64,000 nucleotides of DNA. Source: Gaiellasilicea sp963705515 (lineage in GTDB: Bacteria; Actinomycetota; Thermoleophilia; Gaiellales; Gaiellaceae). A program made the position numbers and the translations under genes. The stretch covers positions 868,001 to 932,000 of the forward strand of contig CAVPJV010000008.1 in assembly GCA_963705515.1 (NCBI GenBank), written 5' to 3'. Each line of letters starts with the position of its first letter. Position 1 is the stretch's first letter. Of this stretch, positions 45,801 through 54,304 are shown piece after piece. A model generated the notes under the pieces. It did not search any database, had not been told where the DNA came from, and saw nothing but the letters and a program-made list of their open reading frames with translations.

Positions 45801-48800
45801 CGCGCTTCTACATCGACGGTGTCGAAGTCGCGAACCGAGCCTTCACCGGCGATGCGAGCACGTCCAATGTCTGGCGAATCGGGGCGTTCCGGTCGACGCC
45901 GACCGGCTACTTCGACGGCCTCATCGACAACGTCCGCATCTACAGCCGCGCTCTCCCCGCGGCAGAGCTGAACGCGGACGTGACCACGAGCGTCGCCGCG
46001 GCCGACAACACGGCGCCCTCGACGCCGACGGGTCTCGAGCAGGTGGCTGCGACGGGGACGACCGTTGATCTCCGCTGGTCTCCGTCGACTGACAATCTGC
46101 GCGTGGCGGGCTATCGCGTGTACCGCGGTCCGATCCTCGAGGCGACCGTCACCAGCGAGTCGGCGCGGCTCACCGGGCTCACGTGCGGCGGCTCGGCGGT
46201 TGCGGGTGTCGAGGCGTTTGACGGAGCCGGCAACGTCTCGGGACGGGCGACGCTCACGGTGACGGCTGCGCCGTGCGATCTCGCGCCGCCGACGATCACC
46301 CTGACAGCGCCCGCCTCCGGATCGACGCTCAACGGCACCGTTGTCGTCGCTGCTGCGGCGGCCGATGATGTCGGCGTCACCGATGTCTCCTTCAGCATTG
46401 ATGGCAATGCGCTGGGGTCACCCGATGCCGACGTGCCGTACACGGCGGCATGGAACACGCGCCTGGTCGGCAACGGAGCGCATACGGTCCGCGCCGTCGC
46501 GCGCGACGCCGCGGGCAACAGCGCGACCGCACTGGCCGAGGTGACGGTCGACAACAGCGGCGCCCCTGCACCGGGTCTCGTCGCCGGGTACGGCTTCGAT
46601 GCCGGCGCCGGCACGGTCGCCGTCGACGGGTCGGGCAATGTCAACACCGCCACGCTGGTCGGTGCCGGTTGGGGCGCGGGGAAGCACGGCTCAGCAATCT
46701 CGCTTGACGGCGTCGACGACCGCGTCGAGTTGCCGGCGCTGGGCTCCTTCTACCGGACGGCCTTCACGATCGAGGCCTGGCTGTCGAAGTCGAGCTCGCG
46801 ACGGGACGTCGCCGTGGCCGGCTCGTGGAACCCAGGCAGTGGCGGTCCGATGATCTGGATCGACCACCTCCAGGGCCACTACATGCTCACGCTCGGCGGT
46901 ACGTTCGACGACTATCTCGATTCGGGTGTCTCACCCGCGCTCGGCACCTGGCAGCACGTCGCAGCCACGTACGACGGCAGCATCGCTCGCTTCTACGTCG
47001 ACGGCGTCGAAGTCGCGAGTCGGAGCTTCACGGGCGACGTCGGCTCGTCCGATGCGTGGCGAGTCGGCGCCTACAGGACGTCGCCGACGGGATTCTTCGA
47101 CGGCCTGATCGACGACGTGCGGATCTACGACCGGGCGCTTCCTGCGGCCGAGGTTCAGGCGGATCTGGCGACTCCAGCCTCGGCGGACATCACGCCGCCC
47201 ACCATCGAGACGACGGCGCCCGAGGCCGGCGCTGTCGCGGTCGCGACGACCGCGAGCGTGCACGCAACCTTCAGCGAGACGATGGACGCTGCCACGATCC
47301 ACGGCGGGACGATGACACTGCGCGACGCGGAAGGACAGGCTGTCGCCGTCGCCGTCACGTATGCGCCCGCGACGCGGACGGCGACGCTGACCCCGGCGAG
47401 CGTCCTCCGTTCGGATACGCGCTACACGGCCACGGTCGCGGGCGGGCCGGCCGGCGTCGCGGACGCCTCCGGCGTCCCGCTCCGCGCCGACGAGAGCTGG
47501 TCCTTCACGACCCGTTCCGCTCCACCGCCGGTGCTCGTGCTCACCTCGACCGCAAACCGGTTTGGCGCGTACCTCGGCGAGATCCTGGAGGCGGAGGGCC
47601 TCGATGCATACGACACGATCGACGTCTCGCTGCTCTCGGCGTCGCTGCTCGACGGCTACGACGTGGTGCTGCTGGGCGAGATGCCGCTCACCAGCGGGCA
47701 GACGTCGATCCTGGCGGCATGGACGCAGAGCGGCGGCAACTTGATCGCATTTCGTCCGGATGTGCAGCTCGACGGCCTGCTCGGCGTCGCCGACGCCGGT
47801 GGCGCGTTCGCCAATGGCTATCTGAGGGTCGACACATCGACCGAGCCCGGCGCCGGCGTCACGGGCCAGACGATGCAGTTCCACGGGACGGCGGATCGGT
47901 ACACCCTCGCCGGGGCACGCGCGGTGGCCACGCTGTACGCGGATGCCGCGACGGCGACGCCGAATCCCGCCGTGACGCTGCGTGACGTCGGCCAGAACGG
48001 TGGCCAGGCGGCCGCGTTCGCGTATGACCTCGCTCGTTCCGTCGTCTACACACGGCAGGGCAACCCGGCCTGGGCCGGTCAGGAGCGCGACGGTGTCGCG
48101 GGCGTTCGCCCGAACGACCTCTTCTACGGCGCGTCCTCCACGGATCCTCAGCCCGACTGGCTCGACACGACGAAGATCGCGATCCCACAGGCGGACGAGC
48201 AGCAGCGCCTCCTCGTCAACTTGATCACGCTGATGGCGCGCGACCGGACGCCGCTGCCGCGGTTCTGGTACTTCCCGCACGACCTGCGAGCGGCCGTCGT
48301 GATGACCGAGGACGATCACGGCGACGGCGGCAGCAGCGGACGCTTCGACCAGCACATCGCCGCGAGCCCGCCCGGGTGCTCCGTCGTCGAGTGGGAGTGC
48401 ATCCGGTCGACCTCCTACATGTATGCGACCTCGCCGATGACCGATGCGCAGGCGAAGGCGTATCAAGACGCAGGCTTCGAGGTCGCGCTGCACGTCGCCG
48501 CCTCGAACGGCTGCGGCGAGTGGACGTACGACGGCGCGTATGCCGCGTTTTCGACGCAGCGTCTGATCTTCGGCGCCAAGTACCCGAGCGTGACCCCGCC
48601 GCGGACGAACCGGACTCACTGTGTCACCTGGAACGACTGGGCGACCGAGCCGCTCGTCGAGTTGGCGCACGGGGTGCGTCTCGACACCAACTACTACGCC
48701 TACCCGGCCTCCTGGATCGCAGACAAGCCCGGCTTCATGACCGGCTCCGGGATCCCGATGCCCTTCGCGAACGTCGACGGCAGCGTCATCGACGTCTACC

Positions 48801-49264
48801 AGGCCCCGACCCAGCTGAACGACGAAGCGGGGCAGGCGTATCCGTTCAGCATCGATGCACTGCTCGACCGGGCGCTCGGCCCGGAGGGGTATTACGGCTT
48901 CTTCGTCGCCAACGCACACGCCGACAATGCCGTGTCCGCGGAGTCCGACGCGATCCTGAGCTCCGCAGAGGCGCACAACGTGCCGGTGATCTCGTCTGCG
49001 CAGCTGCTCGATTGGATGACGGCGCGTGCTGCCTCGAGTTTCGAGGCCTTCAGCTGGGATGGCAACACGATGCGCTTCGCGATCGACGCCGACCCGGGCG
49101 CGAACGGACTGCGTGCGCTCCTCCCGGTCGTCGGCCGCGGCGGCACGCTGACCGCGCTCTCACGCGGCGGCGTTGCGGTCCCGTACGCGACGCGCACGAT
49201 CAAAGGTGTGTCGTACGCGGTCTTCGGCGCGACGAGCGGCACCTACGCGGCCGTCTACGGCTAG
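42899..49264 (+). CDS. Giant secreted mosaic protein (2121 residues): Ig-like, two LamG, SbsA-type Ig, amidotransferase-like and deacetylase-like domains
   Basis: TTG start, Arg-rich head and membrane helix (LGLCGIVTAVLVTAAPVFGFG) typical of export. Then a beta-rich region, Ig/Big_3-like repeats (APTVTIADPGANLRATITLE, ~440-540; again near 740 and 1115), LamG domains at ~837-1030 and ~1227-1425, and an SbsA-type Big_5 domain (~1432-1537). A Rossmann-like part (VLVLTSTANRFGAYLGEILE, ~1545-1777) resembles the ThuA/GATase fold. The C-terminus (~1788-2050) has VVMTEDDHGDGG and GFEVALHVAAS, a DD-x-H layout like NodB polysaccharide deacetylases. It may bind and modify surface glycan; function is inferred. 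Site 1 lies in front. Confidence 0.75.
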   Translation: MSRFARTWRRITAPRGGAARALGLCGIVTAVLVTAAPVFGFGIRASSSEQLFVATALGPPNGTVSLTRTSGGLRAQLRGDSLSVGSGSAAITLTSTAQRGGAWTRHRSGATRKTRFGSQAVVFATGLTEEFFVVDRRLGRRTWQWRLEPGRWTPRIGADGGVSFGVAGTLGPLAIRPAQIFDRRGRDVTPARSRWALRRVGRAWRLELRVDDSSLPIPYVIDPAVTYRASATATNGSGGATSLTLTRPTATSVRDLLVAQVAARGGSAMTIDTPDGWTRALDTAVDTTLRQVTFYHVVAAGDPTTVTFAFGGTVPTQQAVGGITAYYGLKGSALVDRHADTASTGSSATALAASITTTLPGSLVVTAFAAATGTGFGTPSGTTERYDAQSSGASGTRASVASDSFVQAAAGPTGAKSSTLTSSRWLAHLLSFAVDDIAPTVTIADPGANLRATITLEATAADVDSGVARVQFQRAVAGSGAWVNVGSAVTAAPYRVSFNTSSVSDGLYDFRAVATDNAANAASASLSSERIDNGVPTVATAFPAASGSYNEAGWSSGCAPSGLCGSAADVGSGVQTAQVSLRRSTGGLYWDGTAFAAAAETFRTASLVDGNWTFAFPGGSFPANGSYVLRPRVTDAAGNVTTGATRTFSYDTAAPNTSISASQPATTNNPAPTFAFSSSESGSTFACRLDGGAFQPCLSPTTYAPLADGVHTFEVRATDRAGNTDATPALATWRIDTSAPTASITTPVNGVTVALTVAAAASAADDIGVAGVQFQLDGVALGAEDKSAPYTVSWNTRLVAGGPHTIAAVARDAAGNRTTASANVIVDNNGVAGPNLVAAYAFDENQGTSAADASGKGKVGTLVGAQWAEGRFGSAVFLDGIDDRVDLPALGTFYRTAFTYEAWVLKRGTRKDVAVMGTWDGDGPMIWTHHLTGRYMLTLGNGEYLDSGRLPVVGQWQHVGATYDGAVARFYIDGVEVANRAFTGDASTSNVWRIGAFRSTPTGYFDGLIDNVRIYSRALPAAELNADVTTSVAAADNTAPSTPTGLEQVAATGTTVDLRWSPSTDNLRVAGYRVYRGPILEATVTSESARLTGLTCGGSAVAGVEAFDGAGNVSGRATLTVTAAPCDLAPPTITLTAPASGSTLNGTVVVAAAAADDVGVTDVSFSIDGNALGSPDADVPYTAAWNTRLVGNGAHTVRAVARDAAGNSATALAEVTVDNSGAPAPGLVAGYGFDAGAGTVAVDGSGNVNTATLVGAGWGAGKHGSAISLDGVDDRVELPALGSFYRTAFTIEAWLSKSSSRRDVAVAGSWNPGSGGPMIWIDHLQGHYMLTLGGTFDDYLDSGVSPALGTWQHVAATYDGSIARFYVDGVEVASRSFTGDVGSSDAWRVGAYRTSPTGFFDGLIDDVRIYDRALPAAEVQADLATPASADITPPTIETTAPEAGAVAVATTASVHATFSETMDAATIHGGTMTLRDAEGQAVAVAVTYAPATRTATLTPASVLRSDTRYTATVAGGPAGVADASGVPLRADESWSFTTRSAPPPVLVLTSTANRFGAYLGEILEAEGLDAYDTIDVSLLSASLLDGYDVVLLGEMPLTSGQTSILAAWTQSGGNLIAFRPDVQLDGLLGVADAGGAFANGYLRVDTSTEPGAGVTGQTMQFHGTADRYTLAGARAVATLYADAATATPNPAVTLRDVGQNGGQAAAFAYDLARSVVYTRQGNPAWAGQERDGVAGVRPNDLFYGASSTDPQPDWLDTTKIAIPQADEQQRLLVNLITLMARDRTPLPRFWYFPHDLRAAVVMTEDDHGDGGSSGRFDQHIAASPPGCSVVEWECIRSTSYMYATSPMTDAQAKAYQDAGFEVALHVAASNGCGEWTYDGAYAAFSTQRLIFGAKYPSVTPPRTNRTHCVTWNDWATEPLVELAHGVRLDTNYYAYPASWIADKPGFMTGSGIPMPFANVDGSVIDVYQAPTQLNDEAGQAYPFSIDALLDRALGPEGYYGFFVANAHADNAVSAESDAILSSAEAHNVPVISSAQLLDWMTARAASSFEAFSWDGNTMRFAIDADPGANGLRALLPVVGRGGTLTALSRGGVAVPYATRTIKGVSYAVFGATSGTYAAVYG

Positions 49265-49276
49265 GCGTCGCGAACA

Positions 49277-49296
49277 CTAGCCAAGCGGCTAGTTGG
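49277..49296. promoter_or_regulatory. GGCTAG dyad, site 2 (perfect half-sites)
   Basis: CTAGCC-AAGC-GGCTAGTTGG, 45 bases before the ABC exporter gene of the RiPP cluster. Confidence 0.75.
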
Positions 49297-49340
49297 AGCC
49301 TTCGCCGCGGCCGAGAATGATGCAAGTGAGGTCGACTCTC

Positions 49341-50318
49341 ATGCTGCTATCGCCCGACAACAACACGGTTGCAGAGCTCGCCGGCGTCTCGAAGTTCTTC
49401 GGATCGCGAGAGGTGCTGAAGAGCCTGTCGTTCCGCCTCGAGGTCGGGACGATCCATGCGCTGCTCGGTTCGAACGGGGCCGGGAAGACGACGACGCTGA
49501 GGCTCCTCGCCGGGCTGGTCGCGCCGACGACCGGCACGATCCGCATCCTGGGGCTCGACGCCGGCGCCGAACGCGTTCGCGACCGTGCGCCGGTCGGACT
49601 GATCCCCTCCGGCGATCGATCTTTCTACCTCCGGCTCTCAGGCCGGGAGAACCTGCTCTTCTTCGGCAGGCTCCAGGGTCTGTCGCGGCGCGAGGCGGGC
49701 CGCCGGGCCGACGAGCTGCTCGAGCAGGTCGGGCTCGCACAGGCTGGGCGCACGCGCGTCGGCCTCTACTCACACGGGATGCAGAAGCGGCTATCGGCCG
49801 CCCGATCGCTGATCGTCGTCCCGGCTTTGCTCCTCGTCGACGAGGCGACGCACGATCTCGATCCCGACGGCGCCCGTCGGGTCAGGGAGCTCGTCGCGGA
49901 GATCGCCGCTCGCGGCACGTCGATCCTCTGGGCGACGCAGCGCCTCGAGGAGATTCGCGGCTTCGCCGCCGATGTGCTCGTCCTCCACGAGGGCCGGACG
50001 GTGTTCGCCGGCACCGTGCCGAGCCTGGTCACGCACACGACGCCCCGCAGGTTCCTGCTGCGCGTGCGCAACGGCGGCACTCCCGCGGCTGTGCTGGCCG
50101 CGCGGCTCGACGGGTCGCTCGCGGGGCTGGCCGCGATTGCGTCCACGGGCGACGCGGACGGCGAGACCTTCCTCCTCGACCTGAGCGAGTCGGCGTCGCT
50201 CGGCGACGCGCTTCGGGTCGTCCTCGGCGCGGACGTGGAGCTGCTCGCGTGCCGTGAGGAGACGCCGCCGATCGAAAGTGCGTTCCTGACCCTCGTCGGC
50301 GCGGAAAGGCGGCAATGA
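49341..50318 (+). CDS. ABC transporter ATP-binding protein of the RiPP cluster
   Basis: 325 residues. Walker A GSNGAGKTTTLR (~43), Q-loop GLIPSGDRSFYLRLSGRENL, signature YSHGMQKRLSAARSL, Walker B LLLVDEATHDLDP, then a C-terminal ~100-residue extension. It has the form of ABC-2 type exporters of antibiotics or polysaccharides (DrrA-like). ATG 49341 has GTGAGG 9 bases upstream; in-frame ATGs at 49317 and 49320 are alternatives. The permease start overlaps its stop (ATGA). It sits next to the lasso-type precursor, so export of the peptide is the likely task. Confidence 0.85.
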   Translation: MLLSPDNNTVAELAGVSKFFGSREVLKSLSFRLEVGTIHALLGSNGAGKTTTLRLLAGLVAPTTGTIRILGLDAGAERVRDRAPVGLIPSGDRSFYLRLSGRENLLFFGRLQGLSRREAGRRADELLEQVGLAQAGRTRVGLYSHGMQKRLSAARSLIVVPALLLVDEATHDLDPDGARRVRELVAEIAARGTSILWATQRLEEIRGFAADVLVLHEGRTVFAGTVPSLVTHTTPRRFLLRVRNGGTPAAVLAARLDGSLAGLAAIASTGDADGETFLLDLSESASLGDALRVVLGADVELLACREETPPIESAFLTLVGAERRQ

Positions 50319-51190
50319 CACCTCCCGCCGAGGAGGCAATCGCGGGAGTGGCCACATTCGGCCCGCCCCGGAACCGCAGGCACGAGGCGCGCAAGCTGCT
50401 CGCGTTCCTGCGCAGGGATTTCCTGAACGCGTGGAGCTACCGGACGTCGTTCATCTCGGACGTGCTCGGGCTCGGCTTCGCCCTGCTCTCGTTCTACTTC
50501 GTCGGCCTGATGGTGGATCCGAACGTGATCCCGGAGTACGGGGGCCGGCGGGCGACCTACATGGAGTTCGTCGCAGTCGGGCTGCTCTTCGGCGTCTTCG
50601 TCTCGATCGGGCTCGGCCGGATCGCGGGCGCTCTCCGCACGGAGCAGCTGACCGGCACGCTCGAGTCTGTGCTGGTGACGCCGACGTCGCCGAGCACCAT
50701 CCAGCTCGGCTCGATCGTCTATGAGCTCATCTACCTGCCGATCCGTACCGCGCTCTTCTTCGCGCTGATCGCGCTCGCCTTCGGTGTCCATGTCCAGCCC
50801 GGCGGGATCGCGGCGGCCTCACTCGTGTTCGTGTCCTTCCTGCCCTTCGTCTGGGGCCTCGGTGTGCTCAGCGCCGCGGCGGCGCTGACCATCCGACGCG
50901 GAGCGGGCGGCATCGGCCTCGCGGTCGGCGCGATGACGCTCTTCTCTGGCGCGTACTTCCCGGCGCAGCTGCTGCCGGGATGGCTGGAGGCGACGGTGGC
51001 CGTGAACCCGATCGGGATCACGCTCGACTCGATGCGCCAAGCGCTCCTCGGTGACGCGCGCGTCACCGACGTCTGGAGCGACGTGCTCATCCTGCTCCCG
51101 ATCTCCGCCGTCGCGCTCGCGTTCGGGACAATCGCCTTCAAGCTGGCGCTGCGCCGCGAGCGGCGCGCAGGCACGCTCGGGCTCTACTGA
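50315..51190 (+). CDS. ABC-2 type permease of the RiPP cluster
   Basis: 291 residues with six hydrophobic helices: LGLGFALLSFYFVGLMV, YMEFVAVGLLFGVFVSIGLG, then IRTALFFALIALAFGV, ASLVFVSFLPFVWGLGVLSA, GIGLAVGAMTLFSGAYFPAQ and VLILLPISAVALAFG. FSGAYFPAQLLPGWL followed by NPI is the typical ABC-2 loop. Partner of the ATPase encoded directly upstream with a 4-base overlap. Confidence 0.83.
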   Translation: MTPPAEEAIAGVATFGPPRNRRHEARKLLAFLRRDFLNAWSYRTSFISDVLGLGFALLSFYFVGLMVDPNVIPEYGGRRATYMEFVAVGLLFGVFVSIGLGRIAGALRTEQLTGTLESVLVTPTSPSTIQLGSIVYELIYLPIRTALFFALIALAFGVHVQPGGIAAASLVFVSFLPFVWGLGVLSAAAALTIRRGAGGIGLAVGAMTLFSGAYFPAQLLPGWLEATVAVNPIGITLDSMRQALLGDARVTDVWSDVLILLPISAVALAFGTIAFKLALRRERRAGTLGLY

Positions 51191-51222
51191 AAAAGGCGAT
51201 TCCGGTGGAGCTACCGCGACGG

Positions 51223-51396
51223 CTACGAGCCGACGGTCGGGCAGTCCGCGAGGAAGTAGAACACGTCGTCGCGGCTCCACGCGAGATTCTTCTGCACGCG
51301 TTCGAACATACAGCCGTCGCCACCCGTCAGGGTCAGCTCGGCGACCGAGCCGATCACGACAAGAGCCGGCGCTTCGTAGACGATCTCAGATTCCAT
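51223..51396 (-). CDS. Lasso-type RiPP precursor peptide
   Basis: 57 residues from ATG 51396 behind GGGGAGAGG. The leader shows the lasso recognition pattern Y-x2-P-x-L-x3-G-x5-T exactly: Y7, P10, L12, G16, T22 in YEAPALVVIGSVAELT. By the rule that this Thr is at -2, the core starts at T24 and its ninth residue is E32, a fitting ring acceptor; if T24 is the -2 Thr, the core starts at G26 with Glu at position 7. The core (~32-34 residues: GDGCMFERVQKNLAW, then DVFYFLADCPTVGS) is longer than most, has two Cys (C29, C52) and ends in Ser. Flanked by kinase, cyclase, B1 and B2 genes. Confidence 0.8.
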   Translation of the reverse strand: MESEIVYEAPALVVIGSVAELTLTGGDGCMFERVQKNLAWSRDDVFYFLADCPTVGS

Positions 51397-51446
51397 GCCT
51401 CTCCCCTGGCCAGAATTTTTATCCCCTGCAGAGAGATTAGGCCCCA

Positions 51447-52313
51447 ATGGGCATGCTTGCAACTACTCGATCGGTCAGTAGCGCCGTGAGCGCGATACCG
51501 CTTGGTGCCTACGGTTTGCGGCTCGGCGGGCTGGATGCCGCGGCCTCACTTCTCGTTCCCGCGGATCCTTCCTGGCCGCGTTTCGCGATTTCGAGCCTCG
51601 TCGGCGACGAGGTGCTGGACGTGCAGACCGTCGGGCGCGACCGCGCCGAGCTCGCGCCCCCGAGTGGCACGATCGTGCGAATCGAGCGAGATCCCGGCCG
51701 CGCGACCTTCGTTGCGCCTGCGCCGCTCTCGGCACATGCGCTCGTGCATCCGCTGCTGGCCCACGTCGCCGCGATCGCCGCGTGGTGGCACGGGCGCGAG
51801 AGCCTGCACGCAGGCGCATTCGTCGTCTCGGACGGCGTCTGGGCGCTCGTCGGCGGCCGCGGGGCGGGGAAAAGCACAACGCTCGGCTGGCTCGCTCGCG
51901 AGGGAAGCCTTGTTGTGTGCGACGACATGCTCGTCCTGGAGGGCGACCGGCCGTTCGCCGGGCCGCGCGCGATCGATCTTCGGCGCAGCGCGGCTGAGCG
52001 GTTTGGAGACGGAGAGTCACTCGGAGTGCTCGGTGAACGCGAGCGGTGGCGGGTTCCGCTCGAGGCTCTGGCGGACCTGCCGCGCCTGAAGGGCTTCGTG
52101 AACCTCGCCTGGGGGGACGAGGTCCGGATGCGGCCGCTTCGGGCGCAGCGCCGCGTCGAATTGCTCATGGCCAACCGCGGCGTCCGGCTGCCCGCAGTCG
52201 AGCCGGGTGCCTTGGTCGAGCTCGCCTCCCTGCCCTGGTACGAGCTGGAGCGGCCGCAGCAGTGGGACGCGCTACCGCGCATTGCCGACGAGCTTCGTCG
52301 GCTCGCCGGCTGA
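51447..52313 (+). CDS. HprK-like serine kinase of the RiPP cluster
   Basis: 288 residues. HAGAFVVSDGVWALVGGRGAG with P-loop GGRGAGKST (~136-144), followed by LVVCDDMLVLEGD, is the order of HPr kinase domains (HxSG-like strand, P-loop, D-D). The N-terminal ~120 residues and the C-terminus have no known motif. Kinases of this sort in lasso clusters (PadeK, ThcoK) phosphorylate the C-terminal Ser of the precursor, and the precursor here ends in Ser. Divergent from the precursor gene; 3' end overlaps the cyclase gene by 42 bases. Confidence 0.78.
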   Translation: MGMLATTRSVSSAVSAIPLGAYGLRLGGLDAAASLLVPADPSWPRFAISSLVGDEVLDVQTVGRDRAELAPPSGTIVRIERDPGRATFVAPAPLSAHALVHPLLAHVAAIAAWWHGRESLHAGAFVVSDGVWALVGGRGAGKSTTLGWLAREGSLVVCDDMLVLEGDRPFAGPRAIDLRRSAAERFGDGESLGVLGERERWRVPLEALADLPRLKGFVNLAWGDEVRMRPLRAQRRVELLMANRGVRLPAVEPGALVELASLPWYELERPQQWDALPRIADELRRLAG

Positions 52314-53477
52314 GGCCACCTGCGTATCGTCGTCGAGGGCGCACCAGGCGGCCTGGAGGAGCGGCGTCGTCGAGGGATCGGTGAGCGGCCGGGCCCACTC
52401 GGTCCGGAGCACCTCGGGGTCGACGAGCGTCGCGTCGATGCCCTCGCCGCTCCAGCGCGCCAGCAGTTCGTGGCGCCGTCCTGGCGCGTCGACGTGGTCG
52501 AAGGAGGCCTTCGAGCGCCGGGTCAGGACCGCGTCCGGGAGCAGGTCGCCGAAGAGGAGCCGCATCGCGTCGGTCCGCGATGAGAACGACCGCGTGGAGG
52601 GGAGCGAGGCGAGAGAAGAGAGGAACCCGGGATCGAGCAGAGGGTGGACGATCGTGACGTCCTCCTGTGCTGCCAGGTAAGCCATGTTCTGCTGACCGAC
52701 GCGGATGTAGGGCAAGCCCAGCCACCAGCTGAGACGTGGGCCGAGGTGGAGCGGCTCCGCCGCCGACTGAGCGGCGAGGGCGCCGATCGCGCGGCGCCGG
52801 GCGTCCGGGCGCAACCAGGGGCCGAAGCTCCGAAACCGCCGCCGCAGAACTCGTTGCTTCACCCGGCGCGGCGCGACCGCGTAGCCGACGCGCAGGACAT
52901 CCCGCGTCCCCGGCCGCACCTCGCGCGCGAGCACGGACGCTGCTCGGGCAAAGCGTCCGCCGCCCATGACCTCGTCGCCGCCGACACCGGTGACGACGGC
53001 GCCGCCGCGGGCGGCCTCGAGCGTTGGGAGCTGCAGGTGCAGGTGCGATGGCCAGAGCGGGCCGTGCTGCCTGAGCAGGCGCGCGCTCACCGGCCCGAGC
53101 GAGTGAAAGGCGTCCGGGTCGAGCTCGAGCTTGACCCAGTCGTCGAGCCCGAGATGCCTGATCACGGCCTCCTGCCACTCGCTCTCGTCGCTCTCGGCGA
53201 TCCCGGGATAGCGCTTCGTGAGCGGAACGGGCAGCGGCAGCCCCTCGGCGCGTGCGACGGCGACGGCCACCGCCAGCACTGCCGACGAGTCGCGGCCGCC
53301 CGAAAAGCTGACGATGCACGGAGAGCGTTCGAGTGCGGGGGCGAGTGCGGAGGCGAGGGCGTCTCGTGGTGTCGAGCCAGGCAGCGTCGGCGGCAGCTCC
53401 CGGCGCGCCGGCGGCGCCAGCACCTGGCCCGCCGCCAGTTCGAGGCCGGCGAGTCGGTACGGCCCGGGCGTGGTCAC
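52272..53477 (-). CDS. Asparagine-synthetase-like lasso cyclase
   Basis: 401 residues with the ATP-pyrophosphatase loop SFSGGRDSSAVLAVA (residues ~57-71) and VVTGVGGDEVMGGGRF of the AsnB synthetase domain. The N-terminal glutaminase domain of true AsnB is missing (only ~50 residues precede the loop), which fits an enzyme that adenylates a Glu/Asp side chain and lets an internal amine attack it. This is the ring closure in lasso maturation. GTG start overlaps the B2 stop (GTGA). Ordinary asparagine synthesis is unlikely. Confidence 0.8.
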   Translation of the reverse strand: MTTPGPYRLAGLELAAGQVLAPPARRELPPTLPGSTPRDALASALAPALERSPCIVSFSGGRDSSAVLAVAVAVARAEGLPLPVPLTKRYPGIAESDESEWQEAVIRHLGLDDWVKLELDPDAFHSLGPVSARLLRQHGPLWPSHLHLQLPTLEAARGGAVVTGVGGDEVMGGGRFARAASVLAREVRPGTRDVLRVGYAVAPRRVKQRVLRRRFRSFGPWLRPDARRRAIGALAAQSAAEPLHLGPRLSWWLGLPYIRVGQQNMAYLAAQEDVTIVHPLLDPGFLSSLASLPSTRSFSSRTDAMRLLFGDLLPDAVLTRRSKASFDHVDAPGRRHELLARWSGEGIDATLVDPEVLRTEWARPLTDPSTTPLLQAAWCALDDDTQVASAGEPTKLVGNAR

Positions 53478-53812
53478 GACGCAGCGATCCGCTTGAGCTC
53501 GTAGTACCGCTCGGCCAGCGGGTCTCCGTCGCCATCGAGCCACGCATGTGCGCCGAACCGTCCTGCGGGCGAGGTCACGCCGATCACGACGTCGACGAGC
53601 CGCCCGTGCGCCGCCAGCCAGCGTTGGCGGACGAGCGACCGCTCGAGGCACGTCGCCGGGAAGCGGCGGAGAACGGCCTCCACGGTCCGGGATGCGTTCA
53701 GCGGCAAGGGCGGCGGAGCCGGTACCTCCGTTCGCTCGAGCCCACGCGTACGCAGCCGCCGCCGCGTCGCCGCGAGCGCGAACAGCGCCCAGATGGCGGC
53801 ACGCAGGCTCAC
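53474..53812 (-). CDS. Lasso biosynthesis B2 protein (transglutaminase-like leader peptidase)
   Basis: 112 residues. TCLERSLVRQRWLAAHGR gives the catalytic Cys (C55), and GRFGAHAWLDGDGDPLAE the His (H89) and Asp, exactly the Cys-His-Asp set of the PF13471 B2 family that cuts off the leader. GTG 53812 follows TAGGAG. It sits between B1 and the cyclase. Confidence 0.85.
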   Translation of the reverse strand: MSLRAAIWALFALAATRRRLRTRGLERTEVPAPPPLPLNASRTVEAVLRRFPATCLERSLVRQRWLAAHGRLVDVVIGVTSPAGRFGAHAWLDGDGDPLAERYYELKRIAAS

Positions 53813-53817
53813 GGCTC

Positions 53818-54105
53818 CTACGCCGGCGCCTCGCAGACGAGGAGCCCGCGTGACTCGAGTGCGGCAAGGAACTGCTCGACGTCGGCGGTCGCCCGCGAGA
53901 CCGAGACCCCGTAGCGGCCGACGATGAGGTCGACGAGCTCCCGCAACGTCGTTCCGCGAGCGAGCGACTGCCACAGAGCCGAACCGGTCTCGTTCGTCGC
54001 CAGGTAGGTCGACGTGTCGCGCTCGATCGCGATCACCTCGTCGCCGACGCGACGCCAGTCGACTGCGTCGGGACGTAGGGCAAGTGTCGTTGCTCCGGTC
54101 GTCAT
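53818..54105 (-). CDS. PqqD-like RiPP recognition element (lasso B1)
   Basis: 95 residues: LRPDAVDWRRVGDEVIAIER, TYLATNETGSALWQSLARGT and GVSVSRATADVEQFLAALES match the PqqD fold (beta hairpin plus three helices) that binds RiPP leaders. ATG 54105 has AGGA just upstream. First gene of the B1-B2-cyclase operon; site 3 lies 93 bases upstream. Confidence 0.83.
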   Translation of the reverse strand: MTTGATTLALRPDAVDWRRVGDEVIAIERDTSTYLATNETGSALWQSLARGTTLRELVDLIVGRYGVSVSRATADVEQFLAALESRGLLVCEAPA

Positions 54106-54197
54106 CGTCCTGCTCGGATCGTACGGGCAGTGACGCTGAATGTCCGCTCGCCGATGGTCGAGACGTCGGCGGCGAACCTCGTATGTCCGCCGGAACC

Positions 54198-54217
54198 CTG
54201 GCCGGACGGCTAGTTGG
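54198..54217. promoter_or_regulatory. GGCTAG dyad, site 3
   Basis: CTGGCC-GGAC-GGCTAGTTGG, between the divergent B1 operon and the nucleotidyltransferase gene, about 90 bases from each start; one left-half mismatch. Confidence 0.7.
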
Positions 54218-54304
54218 AGCCGCACAGGTGCGTGACAATGCTGAGAGAACCGTCGACCATGTCCCACGCATCGCCCATCCTCGATCCACGAACGATCCGA
54301 CGCC

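Noticed and set aside
49300..49345. Earlier ABC transporter starts at 49293 or 49317
   Set aside because: They would overlap or crowd the dyad; ATG 49341 has a proper GTGAGG site and family-like N-terminus.
52272..53477. Ordinary asparagine synthetase
   Set aside because: No N-terminal glutaminase domain or Cys2, and it lies among B1/B2 lasso genes.
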